Source: Batkoa obscura | Taxonomy: Eukaryota; Entomophthoromycota; Entomophthoromycetes; Entomophthorales; Batkoaceae | Direction of reading: 5' to 3' | Assembly: GCA_030770535.1 (NCBI GenBank) | Contig: JASVEC010000003.1 | Location: forward strand, 1,674,001-1,738,000 | DNA: 64,000 bases | The notes under the pieces: generated by a model | The model's input: the letters and a program-made list of their open reading frames with translations, nothing else | What the model was told of the DNA's origin: nothing | The model's database searches: none | Program-made: the position numbers and the translations under genes | Part shown: one piece after another, positions 33,581 through 45,281 of the stretch | Numbering within the stretch: position 1 is the stretch's first letter | How the letters are laid out: the number at the start of each line of letters is the position of its first letter

Positions 33581-34180
33581 CTTATTTATAAACATAAAAA
33601 AATTAATAATTTAACTGTTGATAGTAAAAAAACAGATATAATTTTTGAAAAGTATAAAAAAAATAAAAAAATAAAAAAATTAATATAAGGTATTAAAAAG
33701 CATTTATATTTTATCAAATGTAATAATAAACTACACCGCTATCCAGTATCCGATAGATCAAAAAAAAAGTGATATGATTCCAATTGAAGTTATAAAGTCT
33801 ATAAAAAATACAAAAATTAAAAGATCAACCCCAGCTTATCTTACAGAAACAACTGAAAATTTAAAAGTTTCAATATTTATTAAACAAGTAAATAATTTAT
33901 TAAATGATAATATTATTTAAGTTATTAATAACTAAATTAATAAATAATCAAAAAGCAAGTAATTATAATAATAAATAAAAACTATTATTGTATTACTTGT
34001 ATTATATAAAAATAGTTTATTTATTTGATAGCAAATATACATTATTGACTATAAAGCAGTCGATAATAAATATTTTCTAATAAAGCTATATATTGCTTTA
34101 TTAGAAAATATTAATGATAATTAAACTTTTTATTTATTTTCAATTATTTCATTAAATAAATAAATATATCAATAGTGTTG
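33581..34180. mobile_element. AT-rich decayed DNA next to LTR fossil C
   Basis: Same compositional character as 31700-32960 and probably also eroded element sequence. No part can be named. Confidence 0.35.
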
Positions 34181-34785
34181 AAATTATAGTTAATACCTTC
34201 TAAATCCACATTGTTTTCAATATTCTCTACTTTATTCTATCAGTTAAAATTTTTAAAAGCAATTATAAATTAAAATCTATTAAAATTTGAAATTCTTAAA
34301 TTACAAAAACTGTAAAAATTGCTTAGTTTTTTTTGAAATTCCCAAAATATTTATTGATTTTATTTTAAAACTATTATGACTATAACGATACTTGGCATTT
34401 TTTAACTAATATTAGAATAGTATTTGTTCCCTAAAATGGCTAGGGAGTGCTCTAACATTCTCGATAATGTATACGTTAGTTTTATTGAACTTTATTTTAA
34501 AAATTATTAAACTTCATGATGTTTTGTAATTTATACCTTAAGTATATTCTGTCATTATAGACAATACATATTTTATATATTAAATCCTGTTATATGCTAT
34601 GGTATCATATTTTTCATGACTAGAGTATAGTCAATGGATTTTAAAATACTGCTATTTCATTTTATTTATTACAACAAATAGTCTTTAAAACTACCTTTAT
34701 AATCACAACTTTTAATTGGTTCTTTTTTTATTGGCCCATTAAGTTGATGTAACAGTATTTTTATTTTTATTCTCTTAAGTTTAAA
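34181..34785. other. Intergenic, nothing recognised
   Basis: 600 bases of AT-rich DNA upstream of the TRAPPC2 gene. Confidence 0.6.
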
Positions 34786-35342
34786 ATGTCATATTATTTT
34801 GCTATAGTAGGATTAAAAGACAATCCAATTTATGAAGCGGAGTTTGGATATTCAACAAATAGTAATAAGGTAACTAATAAAGAATATAAAAAATTATTAG
34901 CATTGAACTAGAAGTCAAGAGTGAAGAATATAAACATTTAAATCAGTTTATTGTACATGGCGCATTGGATATTGTGGACGATGTAATGTGGCTAAATAAA
35001 GATTTGTAAGATTAAATATAGTTTAGTAAAATCAAAATAATAACAAGCCACGGTTAGATATTTAAAAACAGTGGATAAGTTTAATGATTGGTTAATATCA
35101 GCTTATGTTACACCAAGCTATGTAAAGTTTATGTTAATGCATGGAGTTCAAAATGAAGATTCGATTAGAAGTTTTTTCATCGAAGTACATGAGTTGTATT
35201 TAAAAGTAATTTTTATTATTATTTTTTAAACTTTGTTTAATCTTTTTAGGTGTTATTAAACCCATTTTATGATGTCAATAACAAGATCAATAGTAAAGAG
35301 TTTGACCTTAAAGTACGTGCTGTTGCTAAAAGATATTTATAA
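34786..35342 (+). CDS. TRS20: TRAPP complex subunit 2 (sedlin, Trs20)
   Basis: Core TRAPP subunit with a longin-like fold, acting in ER-to-Golgi and autophagy traffic. Four exons: join(34786..34861, 34912..35005, 35058..35205, 35250..35342), 136 residues (human TRAPPC2 has 140). Family blocks: YYFAIVGLKDNPIYEAEF, HLNQFIVHGALDIVDD, MWLNKDLYLKTVDKFNDW, VKFMLMHGVQNEDSIRSFF and NPFYDVN. For intron 1 the donor at 34862 (not 34870) is needed to keep frame with the acceptor at 34911. All four exons are too short to stand out as long frames. No signal or TM, as expected. Confidence 0.93.
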
Positions 35343-36596
35343 CAAAAAATGATTTTGTTTGTTTTCTTGTTGTCAAATACTACTTTTTATACTTAAATTA
35401 AATTATAATAATTGGTTTCTTTATTTTTTAGTATTTATTAGAATAAATACTAGTCAGTTAAAGTTGTTTTTGTAACACTATTAGTTTTGAGTTGTTTGCA
35501 GTTTAAATATCAATGAAACAATTCGTGGTTTTTAATGGAAATTTATGGGCAAAATATGTGATGGTCTAATATTTAAATGAGTACAAAATAGATTAAAAAT
35601 AAGGGGGAGTAAAAATATAAGAAAAATGATCTTTTTAAGAACTATTAACATGTGTCTTCTAGCTTTTTGTATATAATTTTTCACTAGTTTACGTGAACAA
35701 GCACTTTTATTTTATAGATTAAATATTGGATTAGTCATAAGTCTGTTTATTTGATTCTTTAAATTTTGTAATATTGCCAAAAATATCACATACCTTTTTG
35801 CTTTAAATCTTTATGGTGAGCTAAGAAATAATTTGTTGATTTTGATATATTTTTTATTAAATATCATTTTCATCTATTGAAATATTATTTTAATAGATTT
35901 TTACTTAATTGAAAATATTTGGATGTCTTTACCTTCTCAATATTTTGTCCACTTTTTAAATAGCTTGAAATTTAAAAAATCTTTAGCTTAAATTTATAAA
36001 AACACTCACATATTAAATGCTATTTCTTTATAGAATTTATATTAATAGAAATAAACGGTAATAGTCCAGAAACAATATTCAATATCTCTATAAAAGGTGT
36101 ATAAATACATTCTTCTTCTATGACACATTAGTATTAATACAAAATTCGGATATATTCTAACAGCTTACATACTATTAAAAAAGCAAAACAAAAAAAACAA
36201 TACGAATACAAATTCATAAAACAATAGACCCAATACAGCTTTTATTTATTACAAATAAATTAATGCAAGCTAGAGGATAAACTAAAGTATTAAGAAACAA
36301 TATAAGAAAAATAAAAAGTTTGGTTAATAACGATTGAGTGGGTACATATGGAAGTAGTTCATTATGTCAAAAATAAAGTTCAAAAAAAATGGGTTGTTTG
36401 ATTCTTGATAAAATGGAAGTTAGTCTTAAATTGAATTTTGTTCAGTTAGTAGGTCGTTAAACTATTAAAAGGACACAAAAGAGGAGATTTGTTAATAATT
36501 GGTTAATAAAAGCAGCAACTTTTTTTATAATTAGCTAAAATAGGCTTTTTCTATTCAAACTAACTATAAAAATTAACTTTTGTGTATAAAAATTTG
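35343..36596. other. Intergenic, nothing recognised
   Basis: 1.25 kb AT-rich DNA between the 3' ends of TRS20 and the branch-point-binding protein gene. Confidence 0.6.
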
Positions 36597-38512
36597 TTAA
36601 TGTGGAAGTTGGGATTCTTCTCCAGCATTGGGTCCACTTAAAGATACCTGAAATAAAATATTAGTCTATGTTAAAAATATACTGAAAATTTAAGCCTTAC
36701 CCAAGGGAGAACTGGATCTTTAGATGGTGGTGGGAGTGAAGTACCTTCTGGATTTAATGACAATTTGAAATTTTCTGGTGATTTAAAAGAGGAATTAGGT
36801 GAATTAGAAAATAATTTCGGAGATGGAAGTCTTGGAGATCCAAGTTGGTTGGGATAAAATTTGAGTCCAAGTGAATGATTCATAGGTGTTTCATTAAAGG
36901 CTGAAATTGATTTTTCAATATTATCCCAAGTACTATCTTCAGTTGGTGGATTGAAAATTGTAGGAAATACTTCACTGATGGGCGTTTGATTGCTAAGATA
37001 AGGAAGTCCTGGTGACATTTGATCTGGTAAAAAGGAACGAGTAGAGTCACTTTTGTAACCATTTACAGGTGTATTATAAGGAATTCCTGGGCTTGGAACT
37101 GGATTAGGTCCACTTAATTTCCAACTTGGAATATTAGATTCTAAGCTAGGATGAGGATACTAAAATGATATTAACAAATCTATATATTTAATTTAATAAA
37201 ATATATTACCTGAAGAGAGATGCTAAGAGAATTTTTTCTAAACTTAGGGTGATTTGTTGGGGATAATGGATCAGAGTCCTCCATAAGATGCAACATCTCT
37301 TGATTCATTTGATTATCGAATGTGGTAGCATGATTGCAATCACCCATGCTCAATCCACTATCGATACATGAATAACAAATAATATTATGACCAGTAGGAT
37401 TTTCTTGACATTCGTGTTTTTTATGACCCTTCATACCACAGCAACCACATGCATGAGTTTCGTCATCCCTTAATGTACCATTAAGGGCTGCGAGCTCACG
37501 AAGCTGTTGACGTTTTAACTCATTTTGCCCTTCTGGAACGCTAGCAGACTATAAATAATAAATTAGTTTAGTTAGATTAATAAATTAATAAACTTACAGT
37601 TTCAATAATTCTTTCGATCAGTTTTTTAGCTTTCTTAATTTTATGCGAGGTATCGGCAGTAATAAGACAATGAAGTTCTTCGTCATTTCCTGGAACTCCA
37701 TTAGCATCAAATCGTTTACCTTCTTTAACAGAACCACGTCCACGGATCGAGATCTTTGCTCCTGAATCTAGTTCCATACGCTTTAATGTATTACCACGAG
37801 GGCCAATCAATAGCCCAATGAAGTTAATTTCTGGATGTAAATGTACTGGGATATAATATTTTTCTTGTAATTTGGCTGGTTTTTTAAGCTCAATAGGTGG
37901 TTTAAAATTAGGATCCTCACTTATAGCTTGTTCAATTAATCTTTGTCTTTCCTCTTCTAATCTTTTTCGATATCTTATTTCTCGAGTATTGACTTGTTTT
38001 CCTTCAGCATTAAATAATGGTTCTGGTGAAGGACTGCGACGCTCATTTGGTAAAATAATAACACCAGAGCGTAATTTTATATTTATTTCTTCGATTTTTT
38101 GATATACTAAATAGGGAGTTAGTTATTTATAAATTATCTTTTTATAGTCTTACTTGGATGTTTTTTGTAATCTTGGTTTTGAGAAAGGCCAGGCGATGGT
38201 GGAAACCCATTTTTCTGTTGACTTCCCCATCGTTGTTTTCCCTTTTTGCTTTTATCTAATGTTTGACTATTACCATTATTATTCGTTTGGGGTTCTAAAA
38301 TTAAACTTGATTAGTAATGTTTAAATTATTTGTCATTGTTTATTACCACTTGGACTTATATTTAGTTGTTCAATCGACTGAATTATATTAGATTCCAGCT
38401 CAGAATGGTCATTGTAGATAGAAAGCGGTGGTGGTATGGTGGGAGAATTTTCTTTATGCGGGCTATTCTTCCCATTGTGCTGTGAATTAGCATTTGTTTC
38501 GAACATCACCAT
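36597..38512 (-). CDS. MSL5: Branch-point-binding protein (BBP/SF1)
   Basis: Binds the intron branch-point sequence in early spliceosome assembly; nuclear. Six exons: complement(36597..36647, 36701..37159, 37210..37548, 37598..38106, 38154..38294, 38347..38512), about 554 residues. Domains in order: low-complexity N-terminus; helix-hairpin with the conserved [21 protein letters not shown] domain about 190-272 ([20 protein letters not shown], then [14 protein letters not shown]); the segment [20 protein letters not shown]; a perfect zinc knuckle C-x2-C-x4-H-x4-C ([14 protein letters not shown]); a further Cys pair that may be a second, imperfect knuckle; and a Pro/Ser-rich C-terminus. An ATG at 38548 would add a hydrophobic run unlike the family, so I start at 38512. 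Confidence 0.93.
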
Positions 38513-41200
38513 TAAAAAGAAAAGAATGAAACTAAATGATATGCTCAACTCTTAATTTAACTCTTAACTAAGCAATTCTTGGACGAAGTAAACTTGGATG
38601 GATTTTTTGCGAATTTCTACTAAAGAATGGGCAAATATTATTTGATTAGCTTATTTTTAACTTTAATCTTTGTTCGCTTAAATTAATAAAATTCAACTAA
38701 GAACTAAAATTAATAAATTAATAAGGGTTTATGATATTCTTTATATATATACACTTTTTTTAAAATAAATACAAAATTTTGAAAAAGTTTTAATAAACTA
38801 TTAATACAATAGATAGTGCTATATATCCCTTTTTTACACTTGAACTTAAATTTTTAATAGATTAAATAAAACAGCTAAAAATTCAATCTCTTAACCCACC
38901 AAACCAAAAGGAAATTCGAAAATGGGCATTTTTAATTGGTGTATTATTTAGATCACCAAATCTCACTATCCCGTGAAAATAAAAGTAAACAAATGGACTG
39001 CGAATTGGAATTTTACTGGCTATGTTATGGAAAATAATGAAATAAGGTGTATAAAAGAAATTGAATAATTGGCTATTGTATTTAAAGATAAGCAATGGTA
39101 ACCTTTCTCCCCAAAGAGTGATATTGTTTAGTTAAGGGAGGGCTTAATATAAAATGCTTTGATAATTAATCCTATCCAATTATTTTTAGTCTGTGTTTTT
39201 ATTCATTAATCTAAATTTATTATCTTATAAGTTTATTGCTCATCATACTCATCATACTATATTTATTATCATTACTGTTGCTTATATCATTATTTTTAAT
39301 TATTAAAAGTTGATATGACGATTATTAAGATAGCGTTATAACCCTCCATTACTAATAAATCTGGCCTTTAAATTCATTTTTAGATTCAAGTAATTATGAT
39401 TTAATAATATGATCTTTCATTGAATTTTAATTGGCTACTCCTTTTTTACCCAACTAGCTAGTTAATCTTTGTCAAATAAGTTGTTGGTATCAAAATTTTA
39501 TATTTATTAAATATAGTAATATATCTTAATTTAACTATTGTATATATTTTCAAAATTAAATACATATACAAATAAATCTATGTAATAATACGTTCTAAAA
39601 TCCTTATAATTTCATGTACAAAATATTGAATGCATAACTATAAAATTTATTTTCAAGAACGCTTTTCAGCTGTTCTTGAAAAGTACTTTCTAGCTTATGA
39701 TAACAAAAGTCATAAAATCAGCCCAATTTCATTAAAATCAGCCCAATTTCATTAAAATCAATAAACAAACCTTGAAACCGATTTGAACTCTTCACTAAAA
39801 AAAATGCCAAGTTTTCAAGTTTGATCTTTTTTGTAAAAAGTGGTAGGGATATAGAATTGCAACAGTAATTTTTTTCAATTTAGATAAAATTCCAATCAAA
39901 AAAAATATCGATCAGATCGAAAATTGTTGCATTTTTTGGTAGTTTTTTTTTCAAATGTATTAACTAATTTTTAACTAAAACTTACTGGTGCAATTAATGA
40001 CCTCTTTATTTTTCATTAAAAAGTGTAAGACTTTTGAAAAAACCTGCTATAGTATTTTTTAATTGCTGTTCATTATTAGTTTATTAAAGTTTGATGAGGT
40101 TTATAAAATAGTATGAAAGCTATACAAAATATTTAAGATATTGTTATAACATTCGAAATAGTAAAACAAAATAAAAATTATAGAATCAGTGTAAATTTTA
40201 CCCATAGATTTCAAAATTTATTGATGTAGTAAATTGCCTATTGCGTTATAATTAAAACTGGTTTTGACTATAATTAGTATATTATATTTAAACGGATGGG
40301 CCACTTACCCTTAGCAAAACCCATTAACGCTATCTCCCTTTTATATCAAATAAATAGTTATATTTTTTTGATTTTTCAAAGACTAATTACTATCATATCG
40401 ACCCCTCTTAAATATTTTTTTAAAACTTTTTGAAAGAGGTAACTCCCAAGCAAAAATATAAAATAAAAAAAACTCCTTTTAACTGTCAAAATTGATTTTT
40501 ATTTTGACTTTAATCTAAATATCATAAATGGCAAATTATTCCCTCATCCTTTAAGAATTAATTATAATTCTAAAATTTTCACAAAATCATATTCTTTCCA
40601 AATATCGGTACTTTATGAAAAACGCTTTAAACACCTTTAATCTATATTACTTTTAGTGTAGTCTTACCGTTTGTTCTTTTGTTACTCTTTATGAAAACTC
40701 GTATCATCTATTAATATGAAAATATTGAACTGTTTTGACATCACCTTTAATGTTTTATATCTTACAGTCTTCGATTATAAAATTTTAAAGGTACAGAACG
40801 TCCTTTAGATACTCGCCCATATGGGGGTGTTTTTTTTGACTTCTACTTTTTCCATCTTTTAAACGCTATTTGAGTGGAAAAACTGTTAGTAAAATTCTTA
40901 AACACAAAAAAACATCCCTATATCATACATTTATAGACTTGTTAAGCCTTTAAGACGAAATAAGTCGACTTGGAATTACTTATTATTTAGTTTATTTTCT
41001 AAGACTCTATATAACAAACTAATGACAAAAATTCGCTAATACAACTCAATCTTAACAAAATCCCCACTTAATAATAAAAAAAGATTAAAATTTATTCATA
41101 TAAAAAAGAAGCAAAGCTCTATTGACTTTAAAAAAAAAAATAATAAAGAAGATTGATTGTAACTACAATAAACAATAAACAATAAACAATCTTCCTCGAT
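38513..41200. other. Intergenic, 2.7 kb, one MITE
   Basis: Long AT-rich spacer. A perfect two-unit 20-base direct repeat (AGCCCAATTTCATTAAAATC) lies at about 39720-39760, and a MITE at 40823-40919. No gene or RNA recognised. Confidence 0.6.
40823..40919 (-). mobile_element. MITE copy 11
   Basis: Reverse orientation, ends GGGGGTGT / ACATCCCT. Flanked by ATAT at 40819-40822 and 40920-40923. Confidence 0.9.
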
Positions 41201-42280
41201 TTAACTATTATTTCTTTCTGCGTCACCAACCGCTTCGGCTTCTTTTAATATCTTCTTATTCTTTTTAGCATACCTTAAACCGCATGCATTACATAACCTA
41301 TTATATTAAATTAATACCGTTTTTTATAACATATTATTGAATAAAAAACTTACGTTTTAGGTCCTTGAGGTCCTTTGCGCCATTCAGGTGAATCAACCGT
41401 ACCACAATCCGTACACACGTGCGTTTCTTCTTCAACCCTTTGTCTTTTAGTCTATAATAATAATAAAAATTTAATACATAGGCCTCATTATTATCATAAT
41501 TTTTACCTTCTTAGTTTTCTTAGTTACATCAATTGATGGTGCACTCATCGTTGGAGGAAGTTGTTTATTATTACCATTATTATGCGGTACACTTTCTGAA
41601 GAGCCTGTTGCATAATTAATCACTTCATTAATATTATTATTACCATTATTCGTTTTTGATGAGTTATCTTTGATATTATCTTGTTTTTGACTTTCTCTCT
41701 GAAGTTCCAAAAGCCGCTTTGTTAAACGATCATTTTCCATTCTGAGTTCCAAAAAAGAATCAATAGTAGAAGCTGCTTTTGAAGGGTAAGGTCTGGCCAT
41801 TAAAAAAAAGCACCGTGCAGTGGTTGAATTTTCTGGAAAATAAGGATGACCGTTAATCTCTAAAATGATAAATTTATCATCTTTTTTACGGAATCGGTAT
41901 AGAATTCGAAACACTTTTTGAGTAATAGCCAGATTAAAATCTCTAATAAAAGTATCAATATCGTCCACATGGATAAAGTCTGTTACTTGACGACCCACTA
42001 ACTCTTCTGGTGAAAACCCTACCATTTCTAAACAAGAAGGTGAGCAAAATAAAAATCTTCCAGAAGGTGATACTACATGTAAAAAATCTTTTAACTCTCC
42101 TAACACTCTCAATGGCCAGTTTTTACGTTTAGTAAAATCAGTTAAATGAGCACCACCAAAGTTAGATATAATTCCTTGACCTGAGTTTGTACTATTTGTC
42201 GTCTGTTGATTGTTCTCGCCATTATTTAAGGGCATCAATGGCTCTTGAAATGGTGTATTGTTGTAGTTATTAAAGTCCAT
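41201..42280 (-). CDS. White Collar-2-like PAS/GATA transcription factor
   Basis: Exons complement(41201..41297, 41354..41451, 41507..42280), 322 residues. One PAS domain (about 65-175; [19 protein letters not shown], then [16 protein letters not shown]) is followed by a coiled-coil-prone stretch ([19 protein letters not shown]), a polar linker, and a C-terminal GATA zinc finger with C-x2-C-x18-C-x2-C spacing (CTDCG ... [18 protein letters not shown]), split by an intron. This is the layout of fungal WC-2, the non-photoreceptor partner of WC-1 in blue-light and circadian control. The PAS lacks the LOV cysteine motif (GRNCRFLQ), so it should not bind flavin covalently itself. The finger is split by a phase-2 intron at the Thr before LCNAC. 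A WC-1 partner is not in the window. Confidence 0.92.
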
Positions 42281-43351
42281 TTTATTATTATGAAATTGTT
42301 AAATTGGTTTGTTGGTAAAAAAATAAAACGTGAGGTTGGGAATTGAATCGTGATTTTAAATAGTTTTTGAGGGGGTCCTATTGGTTTAAATGCAAAATTT
42401 CATTATTTCATCATTTATTAAGTCTTTTACTTTTTTGCATTTTCCATATTTTTTCCATAAACTTTATTCATTAATTTAAAATCAGTTTCAGATTAAAATT
42501 CAATCAGGTTATTAGTAATTTAGCTTAAATGTTGTAATGAAAATAATTGTAATTATGAATATTAAAATTATTTTACTTGTTTTAATTTTAATTGTTATGG
42601 TAAAATAATAGCATCAAAACTATTTAATTATTAAGTAAGGACAGTAATAGTTAATAATCATGTTATAATACAATAGAATTCAATATTAATAACAAAATTA
42701 TCTAGTTTATCTAGCTATTAGCATATTTCAAATCAGTATTTTGGTAAATAGAGAGTGTAATGAGTAACTATTATTCAATAAAAATGGGGATTTAATGCAC
42801 TTATTTACAATATAAACAAATATTTTAAATAAATAAAAATATATTTTATACTCACAATATGAATTGAAATAAATAGAAACTATATAGTTTTAAATAAAAA
42901 CAATTGAATCTAGAGTCTCAATTAACAATAGAATCAATTTAACATGCTAATCATTCTAAATTATACGAAGCTGAAACTAGAAATAAAAGGAAATTAAACG
43001 GAAACCCTAACTATTTTAATAAAAATAAGTTATTCTCATTATAACAGTTTTATTTTTTTAATAACAATAAATTCATGATAAATTTGCTATTTTCCCTTAT
43101 AATAATTGATTTCATTTTATTAAACCAGCTAGAATTTTTAAAAAGAACTTAAGTTTATTTCATTAAAAAATTTGCTACTAAAGGGTGGTAATACCAAAAA
43201 AAACCCGTACAGATCATCAAATTAAACCAACAGTAGAAAAATTAGAAATTATGTTGAAATACTATATAAAAAAGCTATAAGCTCCATCAAAAATAAAATA
43301 TAAAATATATACCTTCTTATTAAATTTCATTAGCATTAAATAATTTGAATT
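42281..43351. other. Intergenic, nothing recognised
   Basis: AT-rich spacer between divergent genes; from about 43190 on it resembles the DNA upstream of the decayed copy at 44313 (same order of short blocks). Confidence 0.6.
43263..43270 (+). promoter_or_regulatory. Candidate TATA box of the 8-Cys secreted protein
   Basis: TATATAAA about 82 bases before the ATG at 43352. The decayed copy has TATAAAAA at 44222, at similar distance. Confidence 0.45.
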
Positions 43352-43759
43352 ATGGTTAAGTTCGCTTCCATCCTACTTTCTCTCATCACCTTACTCCCAC
43401 TTGTTACCTCTCAATCAATAAATTTCAAATGTGAGTCTGTTTTTGGGCGTATTGCTAATGGTGATGGAACTAACACCTATAGCTTTGTTTGCACTTGTGA
43501 TGCAGAAATTAATGGAACCACTATTCAAGGCTTCTGCCGTTCTGAAGGAGCCGATATACAAAATAATTGTCATACATTTGAACCTTTTATCTCTGGTGAT
43601 AGAGAGCTTACTTTGACCATTCCAGAATGTACTTTAGGCAGTGCTCAACCAAAATTATTTATTAGACAAGGAGAGAGAAGCTATGAGCCTAATTTCCCAT
43701 TGAATTGTCAAGGTGAAGGTACCGCTGGGGTGAGATGTAGTGGTAGAACTACAATTTAA
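43352..43759 (+). CDS. Small secreted 8-cysteine protein
   Basis: A 135-residue single-exon protein that I do not recognise. Signal peptide MVKFASILLSLITLLPLVTS is followed by a mature part with eight cysteines (KCESV, VCTCDAE, GFCRSE, NNCHTF, PECTL, NCQGE, RCSG), enough for four disulfides, and an even spread of polar residues. A sequon NGT is present. The pattern is that of a compact beta-rich extracellular protein, perhaps a host-interaction or cell-wall protein; no family can be named. A tandem decayed copy follows at 44313, and the upstream regions also match, so the promoter was duplicated too. Confidence 0.8.
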   Translation: MVKFASILLSLITLLPLVTSQSINFKCESVFGRIANGDGTNTYSFVCTCDAEINGTTIQGFCRSEGADIQNNCHTFEPFISGDRELTLTIPECTLGSAQPKLFIRQGERSYEPNFPLNCQGEGTAGVRCSGRTTI

Positions 43760-44312
43760 TGGGCGGGATTATTAGGGCTTTTTAAATAAGTCGCATTCTT
43801 TTTAACATTTATTTACAGTATTAAAGTTTATTTTATATTAAAATTAACAATTAAAAAAAGGTTCATTAGCAATTTTATTCATAAAAAGATATAGTATTTT
43901 CAATTCATCATGGCTGTCTTAAAAAAATTTAAAAAAAGTTAAGTTTTTTTTCGTAATAACTGAAAGCGAAAGTGAATGCAATATTTTATATTGTAATGAA
44001 AATTAAGTCTTTATGGGTATAACTATATTAATTTTCATTACAACACTTCACATTCTGTCAGCTTTTGTTTTCATTGAAAAAATCCCTACAGCTTGGTAAA
44101 AAAAATATTTTGAAACAACCGTAATAGGCTAAAAATCCAATATGTTATCAAAAATGATAAACTTTAAAAAAGCCTACACAGGCCATTAAATTAAGTCAAC
44201 AGTAAAAAAATCAAAAATTCCTATAAAAAACTATAGAAATCCAACAGGTTCAATTCAAACTAAAACAATATAACCAAATATTTCATTTAACTTCGTTAAA
44301 CTTCATTCAATT
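43760..44312. other. Intergenic between the 8-Cys gene and its decayed copy
   Basis: The stretch from about 44130 matches the upstream DNA of 43352 in block order (AAAAA-GCCTACACAGGCCATTAAATTAA versus the CCGTACAGATCATCAAATTAAA region). No other gene. Confidence 0.55.
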
Positions 44313-44723
44313 ATGACCAAATTTAGTACTTTATTCTTAACTTTTGTCAGTTTCCTTCAATTGACTACTGGTCAATCCATGAATTTCTCATGCGAGTCCC
44401 TATTTCGCCATACTGTTAATGGCAATGGAGTCAACATTTATAGCTTTGTCTGCACTTGTAATGCATAAATTAATGGAACCACCATTCAAGGATTTTGCCG
44501 TTATGAAGGAGCGGAGATCAGAAATAACTGTCGTACATTTTTACCTACTATCTCTGGCAATAGTGGACTTATATTAACCATTCCCGATTGTACCTTAAGA
44601 TCCGCTCAACTAGCCTTATTTACTAGAGGCGATGGGAAGAGCATTCGGACCAATTTTGGTTTAAATTGCCAGGATGAAGGCATTGCAGGATTGAGATGTT
44701 TAGGTAGATCAACGATCTTATGA
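44313..44723 (+). pseudogene. Decayed tandem copy of the 8-Cys secreted protein
   Basis: Reads in one frame over 137 codons with the same layout as the gene at 43352: signal MTKFSTLFLTFVSFLQLTTG, then the blocks NFSCES, YSFVCTC, INGTTIQGFCR, NNCRTF and LNCQ, with all eight cysteines kept. Interrupted by about one break, so it is probably not producing the full protein. The conserved cysteines and few other changes suggest a recent loss. Identity to the intact copy is roughly half to two thirds by eye. Confidence 0.8.
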
Positions 44724-45281
44724 GTAGATTATCAAATTTTAAATAAATGATATTTTGATACTAAGTTAATGATTAAGTATTAGTAATTCCTAATAATAAT
44801 TTTAATTAAAAGAAGAAGAATTTTCTATAAAAGAATATATAATCTTGAAGATAACTAACAAAATTCCCTACTTTCTGAAGTCTGATGCTATAATTGAACA
44901 AGATCCAATACAAGTTGAATGCATTGATTTACTACCTCTTATATTCATATCTAATATATGGAGATGTTTTTTTTTATTTAAGAATTTTACTAACAGTTTT
45001 TCCACTCAAATAGCGCTTAAAAGATAGAAAAAATAATGAAGTAAAAAAACCACCCTCATATCTTGTTTAATAGAGGGATGGAAAAAGCGTGGGAGCTAAC
45101 TTTATTTTAAGTTGTTCTAGCGAGAGTGTTGTTGATATGAAATGTATTGAGCAGAGCTAGAGGTTAATGGGTAAGGTATTAAATTTTAAATCAATACACA
45201 AATGAGATCTTAAATAGTTAAATTAATATTTTTATAGTTTTTTATTTAAAAAGAGGAAGAAAGAAATATAAGACTAATTAT
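44724..45281. other. Intergenic with one MITE copy
   Basis: MITE at 44960-45057; nothing else recognised. Confidence 0.6.
44960..45057 (+). mobile_element. MITE copy 12
   Basis: Ends GGAGATGT / CACCCTC. Flanked by ATAT at 44956-44959 and 45058-45061. Confidence 0.88.

Noticed and set aside
31700-34180. Protein-coding fragments in the AT-rich DNA around the LTR fossils
   Set aside because: Too eroded to name; treated as fossil without reconstruction.
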